The translations under genes were made by a program, and so were the position numbers. This document shows positions 20,963-31,281 of a stretch of DNA of 64,000 bases, one piece after another. Position 1 is the stretch's first letter. Each line of letters opens with the position of its first letter. Location: assembly GCA_022701365.1 (NCBI GenBank), contig JAKUHH010000156.1, positions 186,001-250,000 on the forward strand, in the 5' to 3' direction. The notes under the pieces are model-generated. The model searched no databases and was not told where the DNA came from. It worked only from the letters and a program-made list of their open reading frames with translations. This DNA comes from Mycocentrospora acerina. Taxonomy: Eukaryota; Ascomycota; Dothideomycetes; Pleosporales.

Positions 20963-21962
20963 ATGTCAGGATTGAGGATATTGGTGCCCGTCAAGCGGGT
21001 CATTGACTATGCGGTATGTATGTTTGCTTGTCTGTCCGTCTGTCTGTCTGCGCCTTCCGTGTGTCGCCTCTTGGCCAAAGTTGAAGCATCCAAGTTGGCA
21101 ATTGCTTTGCGCGGAAAGCCCCAGGCCAGGGAATTCGCACAGCAAGACGACGACGATGACGACGACAACACCACATCCTGCAGTCTCTTCCAAAACACGC
21201 CAATGCACCCTCCAAGAAACCAACTAACCTCCCCGCTCCCCCCAGGTCAAACCCCGCGTAAACCGCGCCCAAACCGCCGTCGAAACCGCCTCAGTCAAAC
21301 ACTCGATGAACCCCTTTGACGAAATCTCCATTGAAGAAGCCGTCCGCCTGCGCGAAAAGAAAACCACGCCCGTCGACGAAATCCTCGCCTTCTCTGCCGG
21401 CCCCGCCAAAGCCCAAGACATCCTGCGCACCGCAATGGCCATGGGCGCCGACCGCGGCATCCACGTCGTCGTCGACGAAGCCTCTGCCCTCGAGCCCCTC
21501 GGCGTCGCCAAACTCCTCAAGAAGGTCGTCGACGAGCAAAAGTCAAACCTCGTCATCCTCGGGAAACAGGCCATTGACGACGACGCCGGCCAGACGGGCC
21601 AGATGCTCGCCGGCCTGCTCAACTGGCCCCAGGCCACACAGGCAAGCAAGATTAGCATCGCTGACGGGACCGTCGAGGTCGTGCAGGAGGTCGACGGCGG
21701 CGTGCAGACGATCAAGGCAAAACTCCCCATGGTCATCACCACGGACTTGCGCTTAAACGAGCCGCGGTACGCCAGTCTGCCCAACATCATGAAGGCGAAG
21801 AAGAAGAAGCTGGACAAGAAGACATTGGCCGACTATGGGCTGGACACCGAGCTAAGGCTCAAGACGGTCAAGGTCACGGAGCCGCCGACAAGGAAGGGCG
21901 GTGTCAAGGTCGAGGATGTGGATGCCATGATTGGGAAGCTAAAGGAGCTGGGTGCGTTGTAA
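20963..21962 (+). CDS. ETFB: Electron transfer flavoprotein subunit beta
   Basis: Exons 20963-21013 and 21246-21962 give 255 residues, the normal length. The N-terminus MSGLRILVPVKRVIDYAVKPRV is characteristic, and the family signature TTDLRLNEPRYASLPNIMK lies at about residues 185-204, followed by the Lys-rich recognition loop. The Ala-rich loop near residue 70 (GPAKAQDILRTAMAMGAD) contacts AMP/FAD. ETF, with its alpha subunit, carries electrons from acyl-CoA dehydrogenases to ETF-ubiquinone oxidoreductase in the mitochondrial matrix. The beta subunit has no obvious cleavable presequence, as usual for this family. The first intron is long (232 bp) for this window and carries a (CTGT)n-like run. 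Confidence 0.97.
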
Positions 21963-22196
21963 GAAAAGAAAAGAAATGTACAAGATCATGTTTTGGATTC
22001 CGCGATGGGATATTTTTTAAAGAGGAAAAATATACACGTGAGCAGGAGTGAAAGTGAGAGAGTGAGAGTGAGAGAAAAAAAATAAATCAAAACGCTTGCA
22101 TCCAATATTTTTTTTTTGGAGATTTCTGTTATTCCCTGATTGAATGCCATAATGGGTATGTATTGTTTGAATCATTTTTTTTACTACTTGGACACC

Positions 22197-24211
22197 TTAG
22201 TTACCCTGCAATCTCTTCATTCTCTCCTCGGCGGCCCTAGCCCTCCTCTCCCTCTCCATCCTCGCCCGCGCCTCGGGCGTCAACCCCCTCGTTTCCTCCT
22301 CCCTTAGCTCCGCCCCCGTCTTGACGGGCACCACCGCCCCCAACGCCTTGCCCTTGCCAATCCGCTGCTCCGTCCTCCTTGTTTCCAGCGCCTCACTCTC
22401 CTTCCTCACCCGCTCCGTCTCTGCCTTTCTCCGCGCAGACTCCGCCTTGTCTTCTGCGGCCTTTTCAGACTTTTCCTGGGCGTCTCGCTTCTCTGCTTCT
22501 GCTTTTGTTAGTGCGGCGGGGATACCGGCTTTCTCCCAGTTCCAGGCTGATTCGCCGAGTTCGGAGCGAGAGACGCGGAAGGCGTCGCGGGTGGCGCGGT
22601 CGCCGGCTAGAGTGAAGGGTGTGCGGGCGTCGTCGTTCATGGTTGTGGGGTCTGCGCCGGCTTTTGTCAAGAGTGCGGTGACTATGGGCGCCGAGTTGAG
22701 AGATGCGGCGAGATGGAGGGGTGTAGGCGTATGGTGGTTGACTGGCAGGAAGGTGAAGCTTGGTGGGATGTTGTTTGTCTTGATGTAATTGAGAAGTGCT
22801 GGGACCTTTGATCTTCTGATCAGGGGGATAATCTGGGATGTGTGGAGTGTTGTGGCCTCATCTTCCTTGGATAGCTTCTGGGGTTTTGGTTTGGTGGTAG
22901 CGGGCGTTGTAGGAGTGTTGTCGGCTTGGGGAGCATTCAATGCGGCCAGGGCGGCTTCGTCGATAGTGCTCTGCTTAACTCGGGTGAGCTCGATAAAGGC
23001 GCGCATGAGCTCCTTTTGTGTGGCTCGTCGAGTGCTAAATGGAAACCCCCTATTTCGTGCATCATTATTGCGGAGGACTTGCCCTTCGTAGGGTCCAAAC
23101 AGTGTCCGTCGGTTCGTGCTGCCAGTCGCCCGCACAAAGACCAGGTCAGCCGTGTCGATCATGGCCTTCCAGCTTGACAGCAGCTCGCGCACTTCGTTGA
23201 CCAGTGCAGTTTCGTTGTACCTGCGTATGGAAGAACCCGCCGAATGTGCCGTACCCTTTGCGTTGTCGTTTGCCGATTGCGACCCACCCTGTTTCCGTCG
23301 GGTCGTATATCTGTGGAAAGTCTTGTGCGCAATGACGGTCGCGGTCCGCTCGTCTACGCCTGTATGCTTCTTGCCCATCTTGGGGGCCAGCGCGACGACC
23401 ATGGCAGCGAAATGGCCACCTCCAATCATGCAGAGGAAGTAGTGTGGGCCAATATCTGTCCCAGGAAGAGGCACGCCACCGTCAGATTTGACCTTTGGCG
23501 GTTGTGTTGGCGAAAGCTGCTTCTTTCGTATTGTCTCCAGTAAGTGCGACTCTTCCTCCTGCTCTTCGTTTGTGAAAATAGCACGGTAGACTCCAAGCGA
23601 CATGTTCTCAGGCACTGCCGGCGACGAGAACCAAAACAAGGGAGGCTTCCCAGGACCATGATGTCTCTTCTTCGACGCAAACTCGTCAAATTCCGGGTTC
23701 GAGATCTTGGCCTGCTTCTTGAGGAGTGCGCTCAACGTCGACTCCTTTGGCCTGTCCCCATCCCCTTCATCCTCGTCGTCGTCGGATTGCGATGACTCGG
23801 AGCCCGAGATGCTCTCATCCAGATCCCCAATGAGCTTCTCAAAGTCTGCCTCACCTACTGGTTTTACGCCTTTGATTTTCTGCTTCAGATTGTAGCCATG
23901 CAGGTCTGAGCGGACGTGGGCTCGCTGCTCTGCGACCGAGGCAAAGTTCAGCCCGCATAGATTACACGAGGTGGCCTTTGCAGGGCTGCTTTCTTCGGCG
24001 TCCTCCTTCTCTGGTGATTCGACTCCTGGTGAGTTTTTTCGAGGGGCCTCTTCATGAACAGGTCGATCAGATTCGCTCTTGAGGGTAAGCGTGGCTAGTA
24101 GCTCTTCAGGCAAATCAAACACTGCACATTTTAGCCACAACGGTGATAACAAGATGCAAATTTGTTACCATAAAGTGGCCGCTGAAGCAAGTGCTCTCCC
24201 TTTTGAGCCAT
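22197..24211 (-). CDS. VMS1: Vms1/ANKZF1 peptidyl-tRNA hydrolase of ribosome quality control
   Basis: Exon 1, 24211-24169, and exon 2, 24121-22197, give 655 residues; splicing yields MAQKGEHLLQRPLYVFDLPEELL. A C2H2 zinc finger spans about 67-90 (CNLCG to HVRSDLH). The VLRF1 release-factor-like domain covers about 235-400, with GGGHFAAMVVALAP and HKTFHRYTTRRKQGGSQS. Gln292 in the KQGGSQS loop occupies the place of the catalytic Gln295 of yeast Vms1. Ankyrin repeats follow at about 470-540, then a long charged coiled coil. The C-terminus fits a VCP-interacting motif (RRARAAEERMKRL). Vms1 releases stalled nascent chains from 60S-bound tRNA together with Cdc48. All expected parts are present. Confidence 0.95.
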
Positions 24212-24432
24212 CTTGGCGTGATATTGGAATGAACTCGGGGTCAAGTCGAGGTTGCGAGGTCTTTGTAGGCGGCAGCTTATTTACACTGTTATGCTGTAGT
24301 GGGGAGCGACGACTTCCGATGACGCACTTCGACTCACGCGCCAAGCTGCCGACACGCGCATCCGCGTCGTTTTCCCCTCGCTAGCCTTCACCCTTTGTGT
24401 GCAGTAGCGTCCTCCAGCATTTCCATCTTGAC

Positions 24433-26145
24433 ATGAACAATCTTCCCGACGAGCTGATCCTTGACATCCTTGGACGTGTCTCCACTGAGCCGTGCGGCAA
24501 TGTGAAGACTCTGTCGCGTCTGAGTCTGGTCAATAAACGACTCCATCGTCTCACGGCCTCGTCCTTGTATGGTGCCTACTGCTTCCGCCAGGGGCCTCCG
24601 AGATGCTTTCTCAACACCATAGCCGCAAGGCCTGACCTTGCAAGCCACGCCAAGCACGTCAGTTGGGGACTGACGCAGCCCAACCAAGCACAAAGCTATG
24701 CCCTTTTGGCTCAGGGTCTCTACTCGCCAGTCGAAACCAAAAGTGCTGTTGTCGCTGCGCTGCACAAGCACAGTACCGCCTTTGCCGGGTTTTTGGCAGA
24801 GCACATCTACGATGACGTTGGCCATTTGGACGACCGACTCCTGTGTGCCATGCTCTTGTTGACGCCAAACATTGAGGAACTTCGAGTCGAAAAGGACGCA
24901 CATCCAGGCTCCAACGTGGATGCGTATCCAGACTACCACTTTGGCCTGCCTGAAGTGATTGTCCACCATCCGCACGTGTTCACTAACCTCCACACGGCAG
25001 TCTTCCATGACGCAATACAGCTAAACGACATTGTTTCCCTTCTGGATCTCCCTTCGCTCCGTACCCTTGAACTTAGACACGTGGACAGCATCGGCGACCC
25101 ATGGGAAATGGAATACACGCCGTGGCCAGACGAAGAAGATGGTGACCCCGAACAAGGCATAAGAACAACACCCTATTTCCATGGTCGCCACGGCTCTCAA
25201 ATCACCCACCTCACCCTCCACAGCCCCAACCCCAACCTCTTAATCCCCATGCCCATTTACCTCTGCTGGTCCCATCTACAGCATCTTGACCTCTCCCTCA
25301 CCGACCTCGCTACTTTCTTCCAATTCCTGCGCTTTGGCTCCGTCGGCTCCCTCTCCTCCCTCCGCCTCCGAAGCGAAGAATACCTCATGACCCACGAACT
25401 TACGGACCTCCTCACCCTCCTAAAAACCCACACCCCACTCCTCCACTCCCTCGACATGGGCAGCATCTCCCTCGCTAAACCCCCGGAATACTACGACGAC
25501 AGCACCCCTGTCGACCCCGCATACGACATCCCCTCTTCCACCTTGCTCTCACTCCTCCCCCCAACCCTTAAACGCCTCTCCCTCAAACTCCACCAAGACG
25601 ACGAAGACGGGGACGACGACCCAAACAACGGATCCGGCCCCTCCCCCTCCCTAGACTCAGTCCTCTCCTCCCTAGCCCCCCAGCTCCACGCCTCCCTGCC
25701 CCTCCTCTCCTCCCTCGCAGTCCTAGACTGGCACCCTCTCCCCTCCCCAGCAGCAACACACTATCCCCCTTTCCCCTGCCAAACAAGCCCCATCTGGCGC
25801 GCCTTTGCTGACGCAGGCATAGCCTTTGAGTCGCGACCCCGCGCCCTGCCAGACGACGACGAATGGCACGTGGATTTGTATGCGCTCGAGGGCGTGGAGC
25901 CCGGCTGGCTGTTTGTGCAGCCCGTGGATACGGATGCGAGGTGGTATTGCTGCGGGTTGGATAAGCCCGTTGATTGGCTTTATATTGGGGAGGACGATGA
26001 GGAAGACGATGATGATGATGATGACGACGACGACAACGACGACAAGTGGGTACGCATCGAGGTGTATGATGGGCTGAGTAACGAGAAAGCAAGAGCGAGT
26101 GACATGGTCATGGATCAGTTTTTGGCGGAGCAGGCCGTGTGGTAG
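24433..26145 (+). CDS. F-box protein with leucine-rich-like repeats
   Basis: Single exon, 570 residues. The frame opens at a GTG at 24397, but the ATG at 24433 places the F-box right at the N-terminus: NNLPDELILDILGRV, followed by LSRLSLVNKRLHRLTASSLY. Downstream sequence alternates leucine-rich strand/helix units (FTNLHTAVFHDAIQLNDIVSLL, LRTLELRHVD), consistent with degenerate LRRs. An Asp-run of about 17 acidic residues lies near the C-terminus (genomic 25990-26043). Such proteins serve as SCF ubiquitin-ligase adaptors, with the F-box binding Skp1. The substrate is unknown. Its start faces Vms1 across 221 bp of shared promoter. Confidence 0.8.
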   Translation: MNNLPDELILDILGRVSTEPCGNVKTLSRLSLVNKRLHRLTASSLYGAYCFRQGPPRCFLNTIAARPDLASHAKHVSWGLTQPNQAQSYALLAQGLYSPVETKSAVVAALHKHSTAFAGFLAEHIYDDVGHLDDRLLCAMLLLTPNIEELRVEKDAHPGSNVDAYPDYHFGLPEVIVHHPHVFTNLHTAVFHDAIQLNDIVSLLDLPSLRTLELRHVDSIGDPWEMEYTPWPDEEDGDPEQGIRTTPYFHGRHGSQITHLTLHSPNPNLLIPMPIYLCWSHLQHLDLSLTDLATFFQFLRFGSVGSLSSLRLRSEEYLMTHELTDLLTLLKTHTPLLHSLDMGSISLAKPPEYYDDSTPVDPAYDIPSSTLLSLLPPTLKRLSLKLHQDDEDGDDDPNNGSGPSPSLDSVLSSLAPQLHASLPLLSSLAVLDWHPLPSPAATHYPPFPCQTSPIWRAFADAGIAFESRPRALPDDDEWHVDLYALEGVEPGWLFVQPVDTDARWYCCGLDKPVDWLYIGEDDEEDDDDDDDDDDNDDKWVRIEVYDGLSNEKARASDMVMDQFLAEQAVW

Positions 26146-26280
26146 GGGGGAGGAGGAGGAGACGTGGTAATCACGACGAAATGTTGAGCGCGCGTGGAAA
26201 GGGCATAGAGAGGAAGAGTAGAGACGATTGATTGTTCATAGCCTGCATGTAACTACTTATTCATTCATTATTCATTTATT

Positions 26281-26303
26281 TATCCATCCATCCATCCATC
26301 CAC
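26281..26303 (+). repeat. (ATCC)n microsatellite
   Basis: About five tandem ATCC units between the convergent F-box and Tah18 genes. Confidence 0.85.
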
Positions 26304-26309
26304 TACACA

Positions 26310-28606
26310 CTACCAAGTCTCCTGCTTGTACCGTCCCGTCTTCTCTAGGGCCCCCAGATATGCCTCCGCATCCTCCCTGCCCATTTCCCCATGACTCTGG
26401 AAACCCTCGACGAGCGCCTCCCGAACCGCCAGAGGCATCTTCCCAGAGGAGCCGCAGATGTAAATCATCCCACCATGCTCTACAATCGTAGAGTAAACAA
26501 GTGCACTCTGCTGTCGGACAAGATCTTGGACATAGACTTTCTGGCGCTGCAAAATGGTCAGCATGTGTCTTGACAACAATTACAAATAAGACAAAATCAC
26601 AGAAGAATAGGGAGTAGGCACCTGGTCTCGCGAGAACGCAGTAAAGACTTGCAACGGGGCACCAGCATCTTCGAGAGCGGTCCATTCATGCTTGAAGAAG
26701 TAGTCTGACTCTGCGTTTCTGCAACCGAAAAAGAGGAGGTCATTTGAGGGTTTGCTCTGCTCGGAAGAAGAGACGGATAATTCCTTGCGCCATTGCATGC
26801 GCTGGTATATCAGTGACCTCATAGGCGCTACACCTGTTCCGGGACCGATCATGACGACTGGTTTGTTAAGCTCCTTCTTGCTTACACCTAGACCTCCCTT
26901 TGACAGTGTAACTGTAAACTTTTGGCCAGGTGTGAGCGAGGTGATGTACCGTGTACATACACCCTGTCTTATCTTCTTGATGACCGTTTTGTACTTGACT
27001 ATTGCAATAAGGAGTTCAATCTTTGTCTTCGTCTCTTTCTTTGCCTGGTTTTCCTCATTCCTCTCTCCTACAGCCCCGTTGCTTCCCTCCTCAAGTTCCA
27101 TTGTACTCGCGATGCTAAACTGCCTACCTCTCAGGACAGGAATAATACTGCACACTCGCTGCCATGGAATCTTTACACTTTCAAACTCTTGAAAAACTTC
27201 GAGAATACTACGTCGTGGCCGCGTCGTGTAGTCGTACAATTCGTCTATGTACTCCGGATTTGTGAATTCCAGCAGACGCTCGCGGTGGAAGGGGTCCGTA
27301 GTGTAGTGCGCGATATAGGCGAAGAAGGAGCGACGAGGGATAGAAAGGATATCGAGATGGCTCGTCAAAAGCTTTCGGAGCGTGGTAGTACTGTCATGGG
27401 ACATATTCGACGTTGGTGGAGGGGTAGTTGACGATGTAGACGGCGAGGAAGGGATAAAGCGGAGCGGCGTGTCGGCCATGGGTGTCCAGCCCATGATTGA
27501 GAGAAATTCGTTGACATCGACGGGGAAGTTCTTGGGGTAGATGGTCAGGGCATCGCCTGGAGAGTATGGGTACGTGCCCTCTGCTTCCAATTTGAGGTGA
27601 CGAACATCCTGCCAGTGGGTTGTGGGAGTGACTCTCTCGTTGCTTGTGACAGCTGCAGTAAGGCCATTAGGGATGGCGAGAAGGTCGGAGGGTGGAGTCT
27701 CAGATGTGTTTTCATTTGAGGTTGCCTCTGTATTGTTTTCATGTGGCGCTGATTGAAAGTTGTCTACACAGTCCAGCACCCATTTTGGGTCTAGTAGGAT
27801 ATCGTCCGGTATCGGATCCTGACCTTCTGGGAGCGGGTATTCTTCGAGGAGATGCTGGCGGAGGGTTGTTGACCATGGGAGGAAAGAGCCATCGATGCTT
27901 GAGAGGTCAGACGAGAAATTGTGTGATGAACAACGTTTGAGTATGGAGAGAATGAAAATGAGAAGGCTTCAAGTAGAGCAGCGACCAAGGAGATCCTACA
28001 ACGCAGATTGACGACGAAATTTGACGAAAAGCATTGACAAGAGCGAGAGAGAGAGAAATGACCTACCCCTCTGGATGCTGCTCGTCAGACTCGCCGCGAT
28101 CGCATATTGGCTGCGCTCCAAGTTGGACAAGACGATTGTACAACTTGCGATGTGCCCAGTTGAACCTTTCTAAATCAGAATACGCTTCAACGTAGTGCGT
28201 CCCAACATGGGACTCACTTTGGGTACGAGGTGTCGCCTAGGCCAAAAGACGCAAATCGCATCTGGCGCAGACATCCTGGGCGCAGTCGAGTGCTCCGAAG
28301 TGCTTTCCAAAAAGCCTGACTGTTGGCTGGCAGATCGCCCTGTCCCGTTGTGGAGATGGCGATGAGGACGACTTGGTGTTGCAGCAGTTGCTTCTGCAAG
28401 AAAGTCAATCATCGACTCCTGCCGTGCCGATCATGGGTGATGCTCAGACATACAAGGCTGATGGCGTTTAGGTCAGCGACTTGGGAGTCGAATCGCAGGC
28501 GCTCAGCGAGGCGTCCCATTTCCTCGGCGACATCCTGGGCGTTTCCTGTTTCAGAGCCATAGAGTACCAGGGCGCGACGCGGGTGGTGTGTGGTCTGGCC
28601 GTCCAT
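26310..28606 (-). CDS. TAH18: NADPH-dependent diflavin oxidoreductase (Tah18/NDOR1)
   Basis: Five exons, 28606-28454, 28393-28218, 28165-28067, 27897-26622 and 26546-26310, give 646 residues. The N-terminal flavodoxin domain (about 12-150) binds FMN through LYGSETGNAQDVAEEMG, with STTGQGDLP and FGLGDTSYPKFNW loops. A ferredoxin-NADP-reductase-type FAD domain follows (RQFSIAST at about residue 430), then an NADPH domain (GPGTGVAPMRSLI, GCRNAESDYFF, and terminal YICGSSGKMPLAVREAL). Tah18 passes electrons from NADPH to Dre2 for cytosolic Fe-S cluster assembly. There is no membrane anchor, which separates it from cytochrome P450 reductase. Frame opens upstream only through TTG, so ATG 28606 is the start. 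It is divergent from the RRM gene. Confidence 0.94.
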
Positions 28607-29400
28607 AGCAGGCAGGTGTGCATGTGTTTGTGCTCGCGCCTGTGCATACGAGTACAACGGCGTGCAGCAAGGCTAGCCGGGACAGAGCGAGTCTGTGTGG
28701 CAGGCCCCCAGCGTCGCTCGCAGTGGGGCTTCCGCCATCAGAGACCCGCTTGCCGCTTGACGTGGCCGCTAGAGAACCTGCATCAAGGCTGCGGTGTGAG
28801 AGGAGTGGTGGTGGCGCTCGCTAAAGCACACACGACAAGAGTCGAGTCGAGCAGAGTAGGGAGAACACGGCACAGCATAGTAGAGGGCAGTACAGCATAG
28901 TAGGGGCAGCACAGCACAGTAGAGGGCAGCACGGCACAGTACAGCACAGCACAGTACGGCACAGCACGGTAACGTACGGCACAGTAACGTACAGTACGGT
29001 AACGTAAAGTACGGTAAAGTAAAGTGCCGCATGGCGGGCGGTGCCTGCCCAAGGCGATCGCACTGACCGGGGGCACTTTCCAAAAATCCGCGTCCTGTCC
29101 TATTGCGGCTAGAGCGCCGATTTTTGAAGCTTCGTCTACCACCTACCACCTACCGCCTGCAGATGCCCGCTCCTGCCCTCTCACTCTCCATCAAGACCAA
29201 GTCAACCAGAGACAAGCCACCGCCCTCCATCAACCCACCCCTCTCCCAACTTCTCGGGCTCGTAGCTACCCAACCCCACCCCCCTCGTCAACCAGTTCCA
29301 CCTCCAGGCGGTCTATCAGTCCACCAACAACCGCTCACCGTCGACCTTCACCACACTCGCAGGACCCCAAGTTTCGCCAATCCCCCAAACTTCAGCAAAC
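28607..29400. other. Divergent promoter region with degenerate pentamer array
   Basis: About 800 bp shared by TAH18 and the RRM-protein gene. It contains the array at 28858-29023 and, next to the RRM gene, a C/A-rich pyrimidine leader typical of strong fungal promoters. No gene is seen; the open frames across the array are products of its low complexity. Confidence 0.6.
28858..29023 (+). repeat. Degenerate GTACGGCACA/GTACAGCACA array
   Basis: About 165 bp of short, imperfect units built from CACAGT, CACGGT, GTACGGCA and GTAACGTA, shifting gradually along the array. It lies in the middle of the TAH18/RRM divergent promoter. Confidence 0.8.
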
Positions 29401-30731
29401 ATGTCCGCCCCCGTCGACAGTGTCACCGCCCAGATGGCCAACACCTCCCTTGACAACAAGGCTCCTACCACGGAGTCCACCAGCGCGCAGCAGACGACGG
29501 CAGCCGACGACGAGGCTGTCCGTGCCAGCGCCGCCGAGGGCAGGCGACTCTACATTGGAAACCTCGCGTACGCGACCACTGAGGGGGAGTTGAAGGAATT
29601 CTTCAAGGACTACCTCGTGTGAGTGCACCCCTGCCCACCCATGACGCATAGCTCGCACGCTAACACGTTGCACAGCGAGTCCACCACCATCCCCACCAAC
29701 CCCCGCACCTCGCGCCCTGTTGGCTACGCCTTTGTTGCCCTTTCGACCCCATCTGAGGCCGAGCGTGCCATTGCCGAGCTCAACGGCAAGGCCATCCTCG
29801 AGCGCAAGGTCTCCATCCAGCTTGCCCGCACTCCCGAGGCCCACACCGAGGGCGCCGGCAGCGGTGCTGAGGGTGCCAACGGCTCCGAGAACCGTCGCCG
29901 TGGCTCCACTCGGGGACGTGGCCGCGGTCGTGGCCGTGGCGGTCGCGGCGGCCGTGGTGGCCGTGCTGTAAGTTGGCTCTGCGTGACGACAACACGTGTT
30001 ATCCAAGCTGACCATGTCGTGTGCACAGATTGACGGTGCTGAGGGTGCTGAGCAGATCGAGCTCACCAACGAAGACCCTGCAGACAGCGTTCCCACAAAT
30101 GTACCTGGCCAAACTGTCGGCTTGACCGAGACAACGAACGAAGCGCTTACATCCAAGAAGACATCTGCGCCTCGCGAGCGTGCCGAGCGCAAGCAGCGTG
30201 GTCCCCCCGAGGACGGCGTCCCATCCAAGACCAAGGTCATGGTTGCGAACCTGCCCTATGACCTGAAGGAGGACAGGGTATGCATCTTCAATCACGCGTC
30301 ACATTTGGTTGTGTACTGACAAGCTCTAGCTTCTCGAGATCTTCAAGGACTACTCGCCTACCCAGGCCAAGATTGCCCTCCGCCCCATCCCTCGCTTCAT
30401 GGTCAAGAAGCTTCAAGCTCGCGGCGAGCCCCGCAAGGGCCGTGGCTTCGGTTTCGTCACTCTTGGTTCCGAGGAGCTCCAGCAGAAGGCCTGCGACGAG
30501 ATGAACGGCAAGGAGATTGAGGGCCGTGAAATCGCCGTCAAGGTCGCTATCGACTCCCCCGGCAAGGAGGACGACCACCTGGAGGGCGCTGACGGCGAGG
30601 CTGCCCCTGCCGCCGCCACCACCACCACCGCCACTGACGCTGCCCCCGCCGAGAAGTCCGCCGAGAAGCCCGCCGAGAAGCCCGCTGAGAAGGCGGCCGA
30701 GACCCCGGCTGCTGCCCCGACTGCCGCTTAG
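29401..30731 (+). CDS. RNA-binding protein with two RRMs and a GRG-rich linker
   Basis: Four exons, 29401-29618, 29676-29967, 30029-30277 and 30330-30731, give 386 residues. RRM1 (about 45-125) has RNP2 LYIGNLAY and RNP1 VGYAFVAL. A linker of alternating Gly and Arg (about 150-170, RGRGRGRGRGGRGGRGGR) is a typical arginine-methylation, RNA-binding box. RRM2 (about 225-320) has RNP2 VMVANLPY and RNP1 GRGFGFVTL. The tail is Ala/Pro/Glu/Lys repeats (EKPAEKPAEK). Domain order recalls nucleolin-like and Gbp2/Hrb1-like RNA-binding proteins, but I cannot assign an orthologue. High GC and strongly biased codons suggest high expression. Confidence 0.88.
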
Positions 30732-31281
30732 ATAGCGGCCGCGGCTTAGACGCCTCCCTCAGCGAGGCGCGTCGGACATCATATTACCACGGATCACTCC
30801 GGGGTGACTGATGAGGAGTCGCAACTTTACTGTTACGGCTCATACTACCAACGTTTGCTTTGTGCAGCGGATTTGTGTACCGACGTTTCTGGTCTATTAA
30901 CATCTATCATGCTCTGCCAGACATTTAGTCTCCGAGTTTACTTAGCGGGTTCGGAAAAGTGAATTCGGAGTCTTTAGGCTGGGTGCTATGGGGGATCTAT
31001 CTATCACGCATTACGGAAAACTTATCTTAGCTACATGGAGCTTAAGAAATATGAATCATTGAATTTATGACTTGACCTTTTTTTTTAATAGAAAAAATTT
31101 CAATTATGGCTGGTTTGAGAGTGAGGTGTGATGCCAGTGGACTGAAGTTGATCTCTTGGGTTTGGCGTATTGTGGTTGTTGTCTCTTCCGTCCATGTATG
31201 GCATGGCAGCGGCATGCATATTAGTCAGTCAGTCAGTCTTTGTGCATTGGGGGTGTATGCCCCAGAAGACTTTTCAAAGTT
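30732..31281. other. Convergent intergenic region
   Basis: 3' flanks of the RRM and rhodopsin-domain genes, AT-rich near 31060-31100. I see no gene or structured element that survives inspection. Confidence 0.55.

Noticed and set aside
28769..29149. Cys/Tyr/Leu-rich frames over the pentamer array
   Set aside because: They are translations of the repeat itself, not genes.
30808..30815. CTGATGAG, the hammerhead-ribozyme core sequence
   Set aside because: No GAAA partner or stem-forming segments at the needed spacing.
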